In this document: piece after piece, positions 12,427-21,906 of the stretch | Position numbering within the stretch: position 1 is the stretch's first letter | Layout: each line of letters opens with the position of its first letter | Source: Phycisphaeraceae bacterium | GTDB taxonomy: Bacteria > Planctomycetota > Phycisphaerae > Phycisphaerales > UBA1924 | NCBI GenBank assembly: GCA_019636565.1 | Contig: JAHBXG010000036.1 | Location: forward strand, 1 to 35,230 | Length of the DNA: 35,230 nucleotides | Direction: 5' to 3' | The notes under the pieces: generated by a model | What the model was told of the DNA's origin: nothing | The model's database searches: none | Seen by the model: only the letters and a program-made list of their open reading frames with translations | Position numbers and translations under genes: made by a program

Positions 12427-15300
12427 ATGCAATCCAATCGCGACAATTCGTTCAAACAGCCGCGAAGCCGGAGGATTGCGCCCACGCTCACCGGAGCCAC
12501 AGTGGCCTGGTTGGCCGGTCTTGCCGTTTGCTTTGCGACCGCAACCTCGCCCATGCTCGCCGCCGATTCTCCGGTCACACTCCAGTGGTTCGAATGCAAG
12601 TGGTCGGACATGGAGAAGAAAGTCCCCGACTGGTTCATGGCCGGCTACGGCGCCGTGTGGCTCCCACCTCCCTCTCGCTGCCTCGATTCAACCTCGGTGG
12701 GATACGACCCGTTTGATCGCTTCGACTTCGGTTCGCCCGCTTCTCCGACCGCCTACGGAACGCTCGATTCATTTGATGCCAACCGCGCCGAGATCCAGCG
12801 CGCCAACGGCTTGGTTTACATCGACGGCATCTACAACCACAACGGTGTGCGCGACGCATCTTCTACCTTCCAGCAAAGTGGCGGCTGGCCCGGCTTCTGG
12901 CTTTCGCCCAATCCCGCCTTTGCAGCCAAGCAGCCCACCGACAACTGGGGCGATTTCCACAACGGCAACGCGAACGGATATCTGCAAGGGCTCGATCCCA
13001 ACGGCGCGAACTTCAGCGCCCAGAACGGCGACATCTTCAACCTGATCGATATCTCGCAGGAATCAAACAACCTCTTCATCCGCCACCCGGTCGTCGCGGG
13101 CAACCCGAGCAACATCCCGGCGGGCACGCTCTACAACCTGCCGACCCCGGCCAACGCCCAGTTCTATTCAAACAACGCGCTGGTCGGCACGCAAGTCACC
13201 AACCCCGGCACCAGCCGCACCCCCGGCACCCTGAGTTTCACGTTCTATCCCTACGACGGAATGAACGGCACGCCGACGCTCGAGAATGCCGCGAGCCTCC
13301 TGATGCGATGGACGCAATGGCTCCTGGATGTCCGCAAGATCGACGGCCTGCGCCTGGACTCGGTGGTGAACACCCCCATCTGGTTCTGGGATCAGGATTT
13401 CGACTCGGTACTCGCGAACCGGCGCGTGACGCCCGACGGCCGCCGTGTCAACGCGTTCAGTTTCAGCGAGTGCTTCGGATCGAACCAATCCATTTACGAC
13501 AACTACATCCGCAAGCCCAATTACAATGTCCGGACAGGAGACTCCTTCGCCAATCGCGACGCCCTCGACCTCAACGGCGCCGGCACGCTCCGCGACCTCA
13601 TCAACGCCTCAGGCGCCGGATCGTGGGCCAACGTCGTCAGCGCCCACCTCGACAACGCCGACGGATTCAACGACGGAACACTTGGCGTCAATCACATCTT
13701 CAGTCACGACAACGGCTCGGGGAACAGCAACAGCAATCCTCCCGCGTACCCCTCCGCGCAGGCCCAAGGCATGTACGCCCACGCCTATCTGCTCACTCGC
13801 CCCGGCTCCGCCGTCATCTACCACAACGCCCGCGGCATTTCGCACAACGGATTCTGGCCCCGTCAGGGCATGCCCACAGCGCTCGGTTTCAATACCGATC
13901 CCAGCGTGAACGCCGCCGATGCAACGCTGACAACCCTTGTCCAACTCCACAACATGGTCGCCCGAGGCTATTTCAATATCCTCAACTCCACCGATCCGGC
14001 AAATCAGAGCCAAAGCGATGTGCTCATCTATGAACGCCGCTCCGATATCGGCGGCGGTGCGTTCGATGCAAACTGCCTGGTCGCGGTCAACGACCGCTAC
14101 GACGCCGGCACCGACACACGCACGGTCCGAACCAGTTTTCCGAACGGGACGCGACTCATCGAACTTACCGGCCACGCCGCGAACCCGACCGTCAACGGCG
14201 GCGCATCCATCCCCACAGTTCTGACAACGGCGAACAACACGGTGAACGGCGTCACCACCGCCGGCTGGGTTCAGATCACCTGCCCACGCAACACCACCGG
14301 CTCGACCGCGCACAACAAGGGCTATCTCATTTACGCGCCCGCAATCCCCAGCGGCACACTCTCCCTCACAGGTGTCGTCTCAACCATCGCGGCCGATACC
14401 GCGTTCACCCCGGTTTACCGCCGGCGCTTGACGCCTATTCCGGTCATCAGTGGCAATAGTTTCCAGATTCAACTGACTACGACCAACGGCGACCCCGGCA
14501 TCGTCGGCCAGTCTGGCGCAAACAACAACGCCGACGGCAACGCCGCCTTCCTGATCGATCAGGGTTTCAAGGATTGGAACGCCAACGGCTCCGTTGATTT
14601 CCCCTACACCGACGCCGCCGTCCCCGGCTACGAGGTGTTCACCACCGTCAACAACCCGCTCTACGGCAAGAGCCAGTTCATCATGCAGGGCAACTACGCA
14701 CAGACGATCGACGCCGCACAACTTGACGAAGGTATTCACTACCTGTCCGTCGTCGCCTTCCGCCATCGCAATCCGAACCAGGCGCCGCTGTTCCGCGAGT
14801 TCCGCCAGGTCTTCTATATCGATCGCGCGCCGCCGAGCGCGAGCATCATCAACATTCCCGTGAACCCTTCCGGCAGCCCCACTTCCACAATGCAGGTTCT
14901 CGCTGGCGATCGGACGGTGACGCGCACGCACATCATTCAGAATCTGCCCGAGGGCGCGGACCCGGTGGCCGCGAGCAACTCGTTCAACCAGTGCGTGCAG
15001 ACGGATCGCTTCGCCTTTTCGCGCGTGCTGAATCTGACGAGCGGCCCCAACCGCGTCACGCTGGTGGCTTTCGAGCTTTCGGGAAAGAGCGCCGTCTGCG
15101 ACTACTACATCAATTACTTCCCGACCTGCGCCGGCGATTTCAATTCCGATGGCCTGGTCGATGATTCAGATTTCGTCCTGTTTTCCGTCTTCTACAACAC
15201 GCTCATCGAACCGAGGGGAGATCTCAATGGCGACGGCCTCACCGACGACAGCGATTTCGTCATCTTCGCGAGCGCCTACGACGTGCTGCTCTGCCCATAG
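12427..15300 (+). CDS. secreted GH13 alpha-amylase-family protein with dockerin-like C-terminus
   Basis: 957 residues. A long-N-region signal peptide ends near 46 (L-A-A-D). The GH13 (beta/alpha)8 barrel follows, with conserved regions I (D-G-I-Y-N-H-N, 133-139), II (G-L-R-L-D311, nucleophile), III (S-E348-C-F, acid/base) and IV (F-S-H-D428, transition-state stabiliser), so the triad is intact. Expected action is hydrolysis of alpha-1,4-glucans outside the cytoplasm. The usual His after region II is Asn. After the barrel come beta-domains and, at ~900-957, two EF-hand-like repeats, D-F-N-S-D-G-L-V-D-D-S-D-F and D-L-N-G-D-G-L-T-D-D-S-D-F, matching those of the 6355 gene. No Shine-Dalgarno is seen; AATAAC lies 8 nt before the ATG. 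Confidence 0.85.
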   Translation: MQSNRDNSFKQPRSRRIAPTLTGATVAWLAGLAVCFATATSPMLAADSPVTLQWFECKWSDMEKKVPDWFMAGYGAVWLPPPSRCLDSTSVGYDPFDRFDFGSPASPTAYGTLDSFDANRAEIQRANGLVYIDGIYNHNGVRDASSTFQQSGGWPGFWLSPNPAFAAKQPTDNWGDFHNGNANGYLQGLDPNGANFSAQNGDIFNLIDISQESNNLFIRHPVVAGNPSNIPAGTLYNLPTPANAQFYSNNALVGTQVTNPGTSRTPGTLSFTFYPYDGMNGTPTLENAASLLMRWTQWLLDVRKIDGLRLDSVVNTPIWFWDQDFDSVLANRRVTPDGRRVNAFSFSECFGSNQSIYDNYIRKPNYNVRTGDSFANRDALDLNGAGTLRDLINASGAGSWANVVSAHLDNADGFNDGTLGVNHIFSHDNGSGNSNSNPPAYPSAQAQGMYAHAYLLTRPGSAVIYHNARGISHNGFWPRQGMPTALGFNTDPSVNAADATLTTLVQLHNMVARGYFNILNSTDPANQSQSDVLIYERRSDIGGGAFDANCLVAVNDRYDAGTDTRTVRTSFPNGTRLIELTGHAANPTVNGGASIPTVLTTANNTVNGVTTAGWVQITCPRNTTGSTAHNKGYLIYAPAIPSGTLSLTGVVSTIAADTAFTPVYRRRLTPIPVISGNSFQIQLTTTNGDPGIVGQSGANNNADGNAAFLIDQGFKDWNANGSVDFPYTDAAVPGYEVFTTVNNPLYGKSQFIMQGNYAQTIDAAQLDEGIHYLSVVAFRHRNPNQAPLFREFRQVFYIDRAPPSASIINIPVNPSGSPTSTMQVLAGDRTVTRTHIIQNLPEGADPVAASNSFNQCVQTDRFAFSRVLNLTSGPNRVTLVAFELSGKSAVCDYYINYFPTCAGDFNSDGLVDDSDFVLFSVFYNTLIEPRGDLNGDGLTDDSDFVIFASAYDVLLCP

Positions 15301-15324
15301 TTCCTCCCCGAGATACTGTCTGGT

Positions 15325-15777
15325 ATGAACGTCCTCGAAAAAGTCAGGTCCGTCGCCAAAGACCTTCGCGCGAACAAGGGCAATGCCGCGGAAAACTGGG
15401 CGCTCGCCTCACGCTTGCTCTCTCGCCTTACGAACGACAACACCCGCCTTCAGCAGGTCATCCAATCGCGGGACCTCAACGGGCTCGATGCGTTGATGGG
15501 CACGATTGAGGGGCGCGTGGCCGAGGCTGCCGCTGCACCGCTGCCGGAGTTTCCCGCATCGGACCTCGATGCGGCGATGAGGGCGTTTCACAAGCGGATC
15601 AAGGTAAGCCGGCTCGCGGATGAATCGCGACTCGGTGGGCGCTACACCTCCGGCGGCCGACACTCCAACATCGACGCTATCCAGCCTCCCGACGGATTCC
15701 CCGAGGCCATCTGGCAGGCGCTGGTGCGGGCGGGAAAACTGAAGGACACCGGAGGCGGTTTCTACAGCGAGGCATGA
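15325..15777 (+). CDS. hypothetical cytosolic protein
   Basis: 150 residues, no signal peptide or membrane segment. The first ~70 residues are helical (K-V-R-S-V-A-K-D-L-R; A-S-R-L-L-S-R-L; L-N-G-L-D-A-L-M-G). A Pro/Asp-rich middle is followed by a short C-terminal domain. No family recognised. It lies 24 bp after the amylase stop but has its own GATACT 7 nt before the ATG and no Shine-Dalgarno, so it may be read from a leaderless transcript. It converges on the NHL-repeat gene with 4 bp between stops. Confidence 0.65.
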   Translation: MNVLEKVRSVAKDLRANKGNAAENWALASRLLSRLTNDNTRLQQVIQSRDLNGLDALMGTIEGRVAEAAAAPLPEFPASDLDAAMRAFHKRIKVSRLADESRLGGRYTSGGRHSNIDAIQPPDGFPEAIWQALVRAGKLKDTGGGFYSEA

Positions 15778-15781
15778 AGAG

Positions 15782-17731
15782 TTATGGCTGCTGCGGCGGT
15801 CCGAGCAGAGGCGTTTTCACCGGCGCCGCGATCCCGATGACCACGACCACGCCGTCGCCACCCGGGTTTGTCTGCACCGGAACGGTGAGCCAGTTGTTCG
15901 CGAGCCAGACGTTCCCCGACGGGTCGATCGAAACGCCGGTGACTCGCAGGATCGCGTCGCTGTGGAAGCCGAAGGGGGCGATGGGTGTTCCGTCGCTCTG
16001 AAAAGCGGAGACGCGATTGCCGCCGAAGTTGGCGACCCAGACATTGTCGTCGCCATCGACCGCGATGCCCCAGGGGATGAAGATGCCGCCGCCGGTGAAA
16101 CGGGCGAGCGTCGCGCCTGTTGACGAAAGCTTGGAAACCGACGCGTGATCGAGATCGGGAAGAAGGGGCCCGAAGATGGATTCGTCGTTGTCGCCGCACT
16201 CGTAGCACGGAACGTGGATGATTGCCGAATTGGAAACATAGACGTCGCCAACGCTGTCGATCGCGATGCCGAGCGGGGCCTTGATCTGCGAATCCGACGC
16301 GGCACGCGCGAGCTGGACGCCGGTTGGAGAGAGCAGGACGGCGGAGTCCTGTCCATTCAGGCTGACCCACGCATTGCTGGCGTGATCGAGTGCGATCCCG
16401 AACGGCTTTACGTCGGTAATACCGAGGCAGTCATCGACTAGTTGATTGCTGGTGACATCAAAGATCCAATTATCATTCGGGTTGCCTCCGGCGTAGCGCG
16501 TCACGCTGCCGCCGCACGAATTGGCCATCCAGATGCTCCCACCGTGATCGGAAACTGTGGACTGCGGACCGGCGATGCAGCCTTGGGTATAGCCGGTCGA
16601 GGGGCTCACGGGGATCCCTGTCGCGGTGAAGAGCGAGACGCTATTGCCGAGGGGCGCGAACTGACACGGGCACGTGGAGCCGAAGAAACCGAAGTTGCCG
16701 ACCCATGCTCGTCCAAAGGGATCAACTGCCATCCCGAAGCCGGCACCGTCGACGCCGGCGCTGAAACCGTTGTACGGAGCGCCCGGGTAGTCTTCGCCGC
16801 TGGGTGTGAGTCTTGAGAGCACTTTGCTGCCGCAGGTCTTGCGGGAGTGATTGTTGCGGAAGCCGTAGTTGTTGTTGATCCAGGCGTTGCCTTGGGCGTC
16901 GAATGCGATCGCGCCCGGGCCGTCGAACTCGTGACCGTTGCCGGTGTACTTGAGCGCGAGAGCCCAGGTGATCGGTGCGCTTTCCAATGCGGGCGTGTAG
17001 GGTTCGGTTGCCTGGGAGAGAGCAAAGAGGGCGACGGGATGCCGCCACGAATTGTGGGCGATGTTGATCGCGGCATCGAGGGTGTTGGTGGGTACCGGTC
17101 CGCCGGGGGGCGTGGCGACGGCGAAGAGCACCGCGGTGTTGAGCCCTCGAACGCCGCCGGCGATCGCGTTTGCGAGCGAGTTGAACATCGCCATGGTGGT
17201 TGTGTACGAGCCATTGGGCTTTGTGCCGAGCACCCGCCCGACATCACCGTTGTGCAGGTTCACCAGATTGCGCACGGTGAGGCTGGCGTTCTGCAGCCCG
17301 GGCCCCTTGCCTCCGATCGATGAGCCATCGATGAATTGTGCCATCGCACAGGCGGTGGCAACGGTCGTGCGCTCGTTGATCGTGATTGCCTTCACGAGAG
17401 GGGGAGTGCCGAGAACTGTTGCGAGCCTGATCGTCGGAATCGGCCCTTCCGCGACGGCGTAGTACACGATCCCGCGGTTCTCGGGTTCGGCGAACCGCAG
17501 GGCAAAGAAACCGTTCGAGTCGGCCCGCGCCTGCGCGATCGCTTGAGCGCCGGTTCCCTTCTGGGATCCGGCAACATACAGCGTCACCAACGAGTTGCCG
17601 ATCGGAAGGCTTCCGCTCTGAACGCGCCCGACCAGAACGGCACCCGGCGTGGCGTTGGCACGCAATTGGGCCGAGGCATTGTTTGGCACAACGGAGAAAA
17701 ACAGTATCGCAAGGGCGAACATCCACCTCAT
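15782..17731 (-). CDS. secreted NHL-repeat beta-propeller protein
   Basis: 649 residues from the ATG at 17731, preceded by AGAGGTG. The signal peptide ends near A-S-A-Q, residue ~21. Residues 30-110 form a transthyretin-like beta-domain (V-L-V-G-R-V-Q ... G-F-F-A-L-R-F). From ~250 to 630 there are repeated propeller blades of NHL type: G-I-A-V-D-x-x-G-N-V-W-V-A-N-x-x-x-N-R-V, P-x-G-I-A-I-D-S-V-G-D-V-Y-V-S-N and similar. Several Cys pairs (C-P-C, C-Y-E-C) fit an exported, disulfide-containing protein. There is no sorting tail or dockerin; it ends Pro-Pro-Gln-Gln-Pro. Role unknown. A start 18 codons upstream is possible but would hide the signal peptide. Confidence 0.8.
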   Translation of the reverse strand: MRWMFALAILFFSVVPNNASAQLRANATPGAVLVGRVQSGSLPIGNSLVTLYVAGSQKGTGAQAIAQARADSNGFFALRFAEPENRGIVYYAVAEGPIPTIRLATVLGTPPLVKAITINERTTVATACAMAQFIDGSSIGGKGPGLQNASLTVRNLVNLHNGDVGRVLGTKPNGSYTTTMAMFNSLANAIAGGVRGLNTAVLFAVATPPGGPVPTNTLDAAINIAHNSWRHPVALFALSQATEPYTPALESAPITWALALKYTGNGHEFDGPGAIAFDAQGNAWINNNYGFRNNHSRKTCGSKVLSRLTPSGEDYPGAPYNGFSAGVDGAGFGMAVDPFGRAWVGNFGFFGSTCPCQFAPLGNSVSLFTATGIPVSPSTGYTQGCIAGPQSTVSDHGGSIWMANSCGGSVTRYAGGNPNDNWIFDVTSNQLVDDCLGITDVKPFGIALDHASNAWVSLNGQDSAVLLSPTGVQLARAASDSQIKAPLGIAIDSVGDVYVSNSAIIHVPCYECGDNDESIFGPLLPDLDHASVSKLSSTGATLARFTGGGIFIPWGIAVDGDDNVWVANFGGNRVSAFQSDGTPIAPFGFHSDAILRVTGVSIDPSGNVWLANNWLTVPVQTNPGGDGVVVVIGIAAPVKTPLLGPPQQP

Positions 17732-18235
17732 ACACACCTCTTTCGACGTCTGAGAATCGAGGCAAAACTCCTCGGGGATCTTCAAGACCCCTTGATAGCG
17801 GAAAAACAGACGAACCGCCCCATGAGCGAATTTTACAGAGCGGCCACTTTTGACTCAAGCAAAACTTCGCATGAACGCGGGCTCACTTCTGCCCCGCGTG
17901 CGACTTGACCGCTTCGGAGGAGACCGTCGCGATTGCGGTGGGCAGTGCTTGTTTTCTCGCGGCGAGGCAGGTTCCAGCGCTGCTTCGGGTGTACGCATTG
18001 GCGATCGTGGTTCACGCCACATGATTCGCATTTCGCTCGGCGGTTGATCGGTCTGCAATCTTCACATCCGCCTCATCGGCAATACTTCCTCGTTTTTCGA
18101 CGGATTCCGCACGTATTGGCGGTCGATGCTTTTATTTTCAAACCCGGTTCCCCGTGCGCCCGTAGCATCCAACAGCAACCCCGGCACGGCAGACTCCAGG
18201 CGTCCTCCATGTCTTTCCGGGTTGATGGAGCGCCG
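17732..18235. other. divergent intergenic region
   Basis: 504 bp between the NHL gene and the desaturase. Several short open frames exist on both strands, but none has a ribosome-binding site or protein-like composition. No clear promoter, dyad or DnaA box was found. Confidence 0.5.
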
Positions 18236-19297
18236 ATGAATACTCAGCCGATTTCCGAACTTGATCGCGGTGTCGCCGCGCCTTGTGAGCCGCGGTCTTC
18301 TTCCGTTCGATCTCGGGTCTTTGCGGGCGCCGTTCTTGAAGATCCGGCGGCGGCAAGCGTTGGTAGCGCGACATCACCCGCTGAACACCGCGAGACGGCT
18401 TCGCGGCGGCTGATCATTATTAATCTGATTACCGTGCTGCTTCCGTTCGCCGGCCTTGCTGCGGCGATCGGGCTGTTGTGGGGCATCGCGTTCGATTGGT
18501 ACTACCTGGCGATTCTGGTGGGGATGTGGCTGATCAGTGCCTTCGGGATCACCATCGGCTTCCATCGCCTGTGCACACACAAAGCGTTCAAGACGCCGGC
18601 GGTGTTGCGCTATCTGTTTGCCGCGGCCGGCTCGATGGCCGTGCAGGGCCCGGTCATCCGCTGGTGCGCGGAACATCGCAAGCACCATCAGCATTCGGAT
18701 GCCGAGGGTGATCCGCATTCTCCGCACATGTCGGCGCAGGGCTCGTGGGGTGAGGGCGTCTTCGCCACTCTGCGCGGCGCGTTCCACGCGCATCTGGGCT
18801 GGCTCTTCGGGCCGGCTTCCAAAGGGTTGGGCAAGTACTCGCGCGATCTTCGAGATGATCCGGCGATTGCGCTTGCCGATCGCCAGTTCGTCTTCTGGGT
18901 TCTCTTCGGGCTCGCGTTTCCGGCGGCCGTTGGGGGGCTGCTGTCGATGTCGTGGGGCGGAGTGCTGCTCGGATTCCTGTGGGGGGGACTGGTTCGGATT
19001 CTGCTGGTTCATCACATCACGTGGAGCGTGAACTCGGTGTGCCATCTCTGGGGCAGCAAGCCGTTTGAGAGCCGAGATGAGAGTCGCAACAACGCGATCG
19101 TCGGCTTGCTTGCACTCGGCGAGGGGTGGCACAACAACCATCATGCGTTTCCGACCAGCGCGCGGCATGGTCTGCGCTGGTGGGAGTTCGACCTGAGTTA
19201 TTGCTTCATCCGGACGCTTCAGCTATTCGGACTCGCGAGCGAAGTACGACAGCCGGATGCGGTCCGCATCGCGTCGAAGAAGCGAAACAAGGCCTGA
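18236..19297 (+). CDS. delta-9 acyl-CoA/acyl-lipid fatty acid desaturase
   Basis: 353 residues. Introduces a cis double bond into saturated fatty acyl chains in the membrane using O2 and electrons from a carrier, lowering membrane melting temperature. The three di-iron histidine boxes are intact: H110-R-L-C-T-H115, H147-R-K-H-H151 and H299-N-N-H-H303. Hydrophobic segments lie at ~60-84, 88-106, 218-236 and 243-258, the usual four-helix arrangement. The first ~55 residues are a poorly conserved extension. The ATG at 18236 follows GGAG by 5 nt; an ATG at 18209 is an alternative. It converges on the patatin-like gene. Confidence 0.9.
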   Translation: MNTQPISELDRGVAAPCEPRSSSVRSRVFAGAVLEDPAAASVGSATSPAEHRETASRRLIIINLITVLLPFAGLAAAIGLLWGIAFDWYYLAILVGMWLISAFGITIGFHRLCTHKAFKTPAVLRYLFAAAGSMAVQGPVIRWCAEHRKHHQHSDAEGDPHSPHMSAQGSWGEGVFATLRGAFHAHLGWLFGPASKGLGKYSRDLRDDPAIALADRQFVFWVLFGLAFPAAVGGLLSMSWGGVLLGFLWGGLVRILLVHHITWSVNSVCHLWGSKPFESRDESRNNAIVGLLALGEGWHNNHHAFPTSARHGLRWWEFDLSYCFIRTLQLFGLASEVRQPDAVRIASKKRNKA

Positions 19298-19410
19298 ACA
19301 TACCGGGCTATCGCTACATGGCGCGCGACGGCGTTGCTCGATGCCCAGGCACTGCCGGCACGACTCATCATTTGTTGACAAGGACGGATGCGAGTGATTC
19401 ACCGGATCTA

Positions 19411-20664
19411 TCAACGGCTTTTCTCCTGATAGACCGTGTCTTCTGCCTTGGTCGTGTCGGCCAGTGCCTTGCTGCACCATACCTGCCACGAAGCGGGATC
19501 CGCACCCATCCGCTCGCCCAATTCGGCGAGCGAGTCCATGGTTTCGGGCTTGAAGTCTCCCTTCACCGGCGGACGCCACTCGCTTGGGATGGCGACCATC
19601 CGCACCTCGATGTCGGCTCCGAACTCCGCATTCACGTACATCGCCTCGGCCGCGAGCCAGCGCAGTTCGGCCATGGTGCCCGAGCGTACCGACATGGCCA
19701 ATGCCGGTGACATGACCTCGGTCCAGCGTTGTTGCACCGCGCCGGCGGGAGGGCGGACCCAGTTATTGATGATTACCCAGAACCGGACTTTGGGCAGACT
19801 TCGATTCGGGTACTTTTGTTTCCACGTTTGGATGAAACCATCTTGCGAATGCGGCTCCAAACGAACCAGCAGATTTGCGGTCACGCCTCCGTCGGCGTAC
19901 AGGAAGCCGTCGATCTCCACGGGTGGAAAAACAACGGGTATCGCGGATGAGGCGAGCAAGCGCTTGTGCAGCGGGGTGAGATCGCCGGTCTTCGCGGCTT
20001 CTGCGGCGATCGGCCCCATGTGCCAGTAACGCTGGCGGCTCAAATCAAGATTCGATGCGGCTACCAGAAGGAGCTTTCCCTCTTCCTCCTGCGCGGCCAT
20101 TTTGGCGACAAACTCCTGGTTGATGACGCCGGTCAGATCTCGATGCAGACCGGGAATGGTCGCGAAAGACGGGTTCCACGGGAGAAAGAAGAAGGGTTCG
20201 TGCATCGAGACCCAGTCGCTCTTTGGATTCTTGTAGAAATTTTCGACGGTGCGGTAGGCCTCGTCGGTGCCGACGTATGCGAACGGAGAAATCAGCGCGC
20301 CCGTGCTCACTCCGGTGACGCAGTCAAAGTCGGGTCGCTTGAAACTGCCGGGCGCCGAACCCCAGCCGACCAGAAACCCGGTGCCGAATGCGCCGTAGTC
20401 GCCTCCGCCGGAGATCGCCAGGACGTCGATGATTTCCTCGCCTTGGCCTGCCTGATCCATTCGCCTTGCGGTCCGCTCCATGAGCCGGTGAACGCCGGCG
20501 CGGAATTCCTCGTGGAATTTCGCCTCGTCTTCGGCGGCCATTTGTTGGAGTTTTTCATCATCGAGCACGCGGGACTGCCCGGAACATCCGGCGACACCGA
20601 GGCCAATCAACACCAGCATCGAGCCGAGCATCAGCCCGCACCGCACCGCGTTCAGATTCTTCAT
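19411..20664 (-). CDS. patatin-like phospholipase lipoprotein
   Basis: 417 residues. The signal peptide ends in a lipobox (G-V-A-G-C27), so the protein is lipid-anchored. The patatin domain has the oxyanion G86-G87-G88-D-Y-G, the nucleophile elbow G-V-S120-T-G and the catalytic D258-G-G, giving an intact Ser-Asp dyad. The expected reaction is acyl-ester hydrolysis of phospholipids or lipids. The region after residue ~320 is less conserved and may contact the membrane. AGGGA precedes the ATG by ~8 nt. It is divergent from the AsmA-like gene (81 bp apart) and convergent with the desaturase. Confidence 0.85.
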   Translation of the reverse strand: MKNLNAVRCGLMLGSMLVLIGLGVAGCSGQSRVLDDEKLQQMAAEDEAKFHEEFRAGVHRLMERTARRMDQAGQGEEIIDVLAISGGGDYGAFGTGFLVGWGSAPGSFKRPDFDCVTGVSTGALISPFAYVGTDEAYRTVENFYKNPKSDWVSMHEPFFFLPWNPSFATIPGLHRDLTGVINQEFVAKMAAQEEEGKLLLVAASNLDLSRQRYWHMGPIAAEAAKTGDLTPLHKRLLASSAIPVVFPPVEIDGFLYADGGVTANLLVRLEPHSQDGFIQTWKQKYPNRSLPKVRFWVIINNWVRPPAGAVQQRWTEVMSPALAMSVRSGTMAELRWLAAEAMYVNAEFGADIEVRMVAIPSEWRPPVKGDFKPETMDSLAELGERMGADPASWQVWCSKALADTTKAEDTVYQEKSR

Positions 20665-20745
20665 AGGAGCCGTCCCTTCCTGCTGAAGGACCCGGTGAGG
20701 ATCTGCCGCGGGAGCGGTACGATCTGGCCAGATAGGAGACTGTTC

Positions 20746-21639
20746 ATGTTCAAGAAACTCGCTTTCATCGTTCTTATCCCCGTCGTTCTGCTGATCGCGG
20801 CGGCCGGCGTCGCGGTGTTTTCGATTGACTCTATCGCAAAGCGGGGCATCGAGTCGGGCGGTACGTACGCCTTGGGTGTCCCCACCACTCTGGATTCCGC
20901 CAGCGTGGGCATTCTTGGCGGAACGTTCTCCATGTCGGGGCTGAAAGTCGCGAATCCGCCGGGGTACGGCTCCTCACCGTTTATGTCGCTGGGGAGCGGC
21001 GGCGTCGCGGTGTCGCTGTCGTCGCTGCGTGAGCCGGTGGTGCAGTTGCCGCGGCTTGGGCTCGACAATCTGAGCGTGTCGCTGGAAAAGAAGGGCGGGA
21101 CGGCGAACTACAACGTGATTCTGGACAACCTGAAGAAATTGAGTTCGGGAGGTTCGTCGAAGAAGAGCGGCGAAAACGAGAAGAAGTTTGTGATCAAGGA
21201 ATTGTCGCTGAAGAACATCAAGATCGGGGTTGATCTGCTGGGCGCGCCCGGCGGGGTGGGGAATCTTGCAAAGGTCACGATTCCGATCGACGAGATCAAT
21301 CTGCAGAATGTCGGTCAGACGGGGACGGGCGTTGCGGGAACGGGCGTGACGATGGAGCAACTCTCGTCGATCATCGTTCAGGCGGTGCTGAAGGCGGCGG
21401 CCGACAAGGGCGGCGGGATTCTGCCGGCGGAGATTCTGGGCGAGCTGCAGGGCGGGCTGGCGAGCCTGGGCAATCTCGACCAGTTGGGGATGAAGGTATT
21501 GGCGGATCCGAAGGTGCTCGAGAATCTTGGCGCGGGCAAGGCGACCGAGGCGATCGAGCAGGGAAAGAAGGCGGTGGATGATGCCGCGAAGAAGGTGACG
21601 GATCTGATTCCGGGGATGAAGCCGAAGGAGAAGAAGTAG
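20746..21639 (+). CDS. AsmA/DUF748-like membrane-anchored protein
   Basis: 297 residues. One N-terminal membrane helix (~4-27) is followed by a beta-rich domain: G-V-P-T-T-L-D-S-A-S-V-G-I-L-G-G-T-F-S-M-S-G-L-K-V-A-N-P-P-G-Y resembles the first repeat of AsmA/DUF748 proteins, which are linked to lipid transport and outer-membrane homeostasis. The C-terminus is a Lys-rich amphipathic helix region. AsmA-family proteins are usually much longer, so this is a short version. AGGAGA precedes the ATG at 20746. It is divergent from the patatin-like lipoprotein, which fits a shared envelope-lipid theme. Confidence 0.7.
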   Translation: MFKKLAFIVLIPVVLLIAAAGVAVFSIDSIAKRGIESGGTYALGVPTTLDSASVGILGGTFSMSGLKVANPPGYGSSPFMSLGSGGVAVSLSSLREPVVQLPRLGLDNLSVSLEKKGGTANYNVILDNLKKLSSGGSSKKSGENEKKFVIKELSLKNIKIGVDLLGAPGGVGNLAKVTIPIDEINLQNVGQTGTGVAGTGVTMEQLSSIIVQAVLKAAADKGGGILPAEILGELQGGLASLGNLDQLGMKVLADPKVLENLGAGKATEAIEQGKKAVDDAAKKVTDLIPGMKPKEKK

Positions 21640-21648
21640 CGCGGAAGT

Positions 21649-21665
21649 CGGATTTCGGATTTCGG
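21649..21665. repeat. 7-bp tandem repeat (CGGATTT)
   Basis: CGGATTT twice plus CGG, starting 10 bp after the stop at 21639. A related run lies at ~33653-33680 and GGATGCC repeats lie at 35212-35230. Confidence 0.5.
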
Positions 21666-21906
21666 GCGTGATTGAAGCGCTCAATAGGTTCGGCGTGCCA
21701 GGGCTGCGAGGGCGGACTTGTCTTTCCTCCGCATCTACTTTGCACGATTCAATGCGGAAGGGTGCACACATTGGTCATGCGGGAGTTCTTGATGCTCGAC
21801 CGCGGGTGTCAATCGGAGGTTCTTGTTCCTCCCACGGCTCGATTCTGTCACCCCTTCAGGTTGAAGATGTTGTTAGGCGGCTCATTCATTGCTCACAGAG
21901 CGCGAC

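Noticed and set aside
12427..15300. Cellulosome component
   Set aside because: The dockerin-like tail alone is not enough; no cohesin or scaffoldin is present in the window.
15000..18235. Replication origin identified as such
   Set aside because: The skew change points here, but no DnaA-box cluster, dnaA, dnaN or parAB gene was seen, so only the skew is reported.
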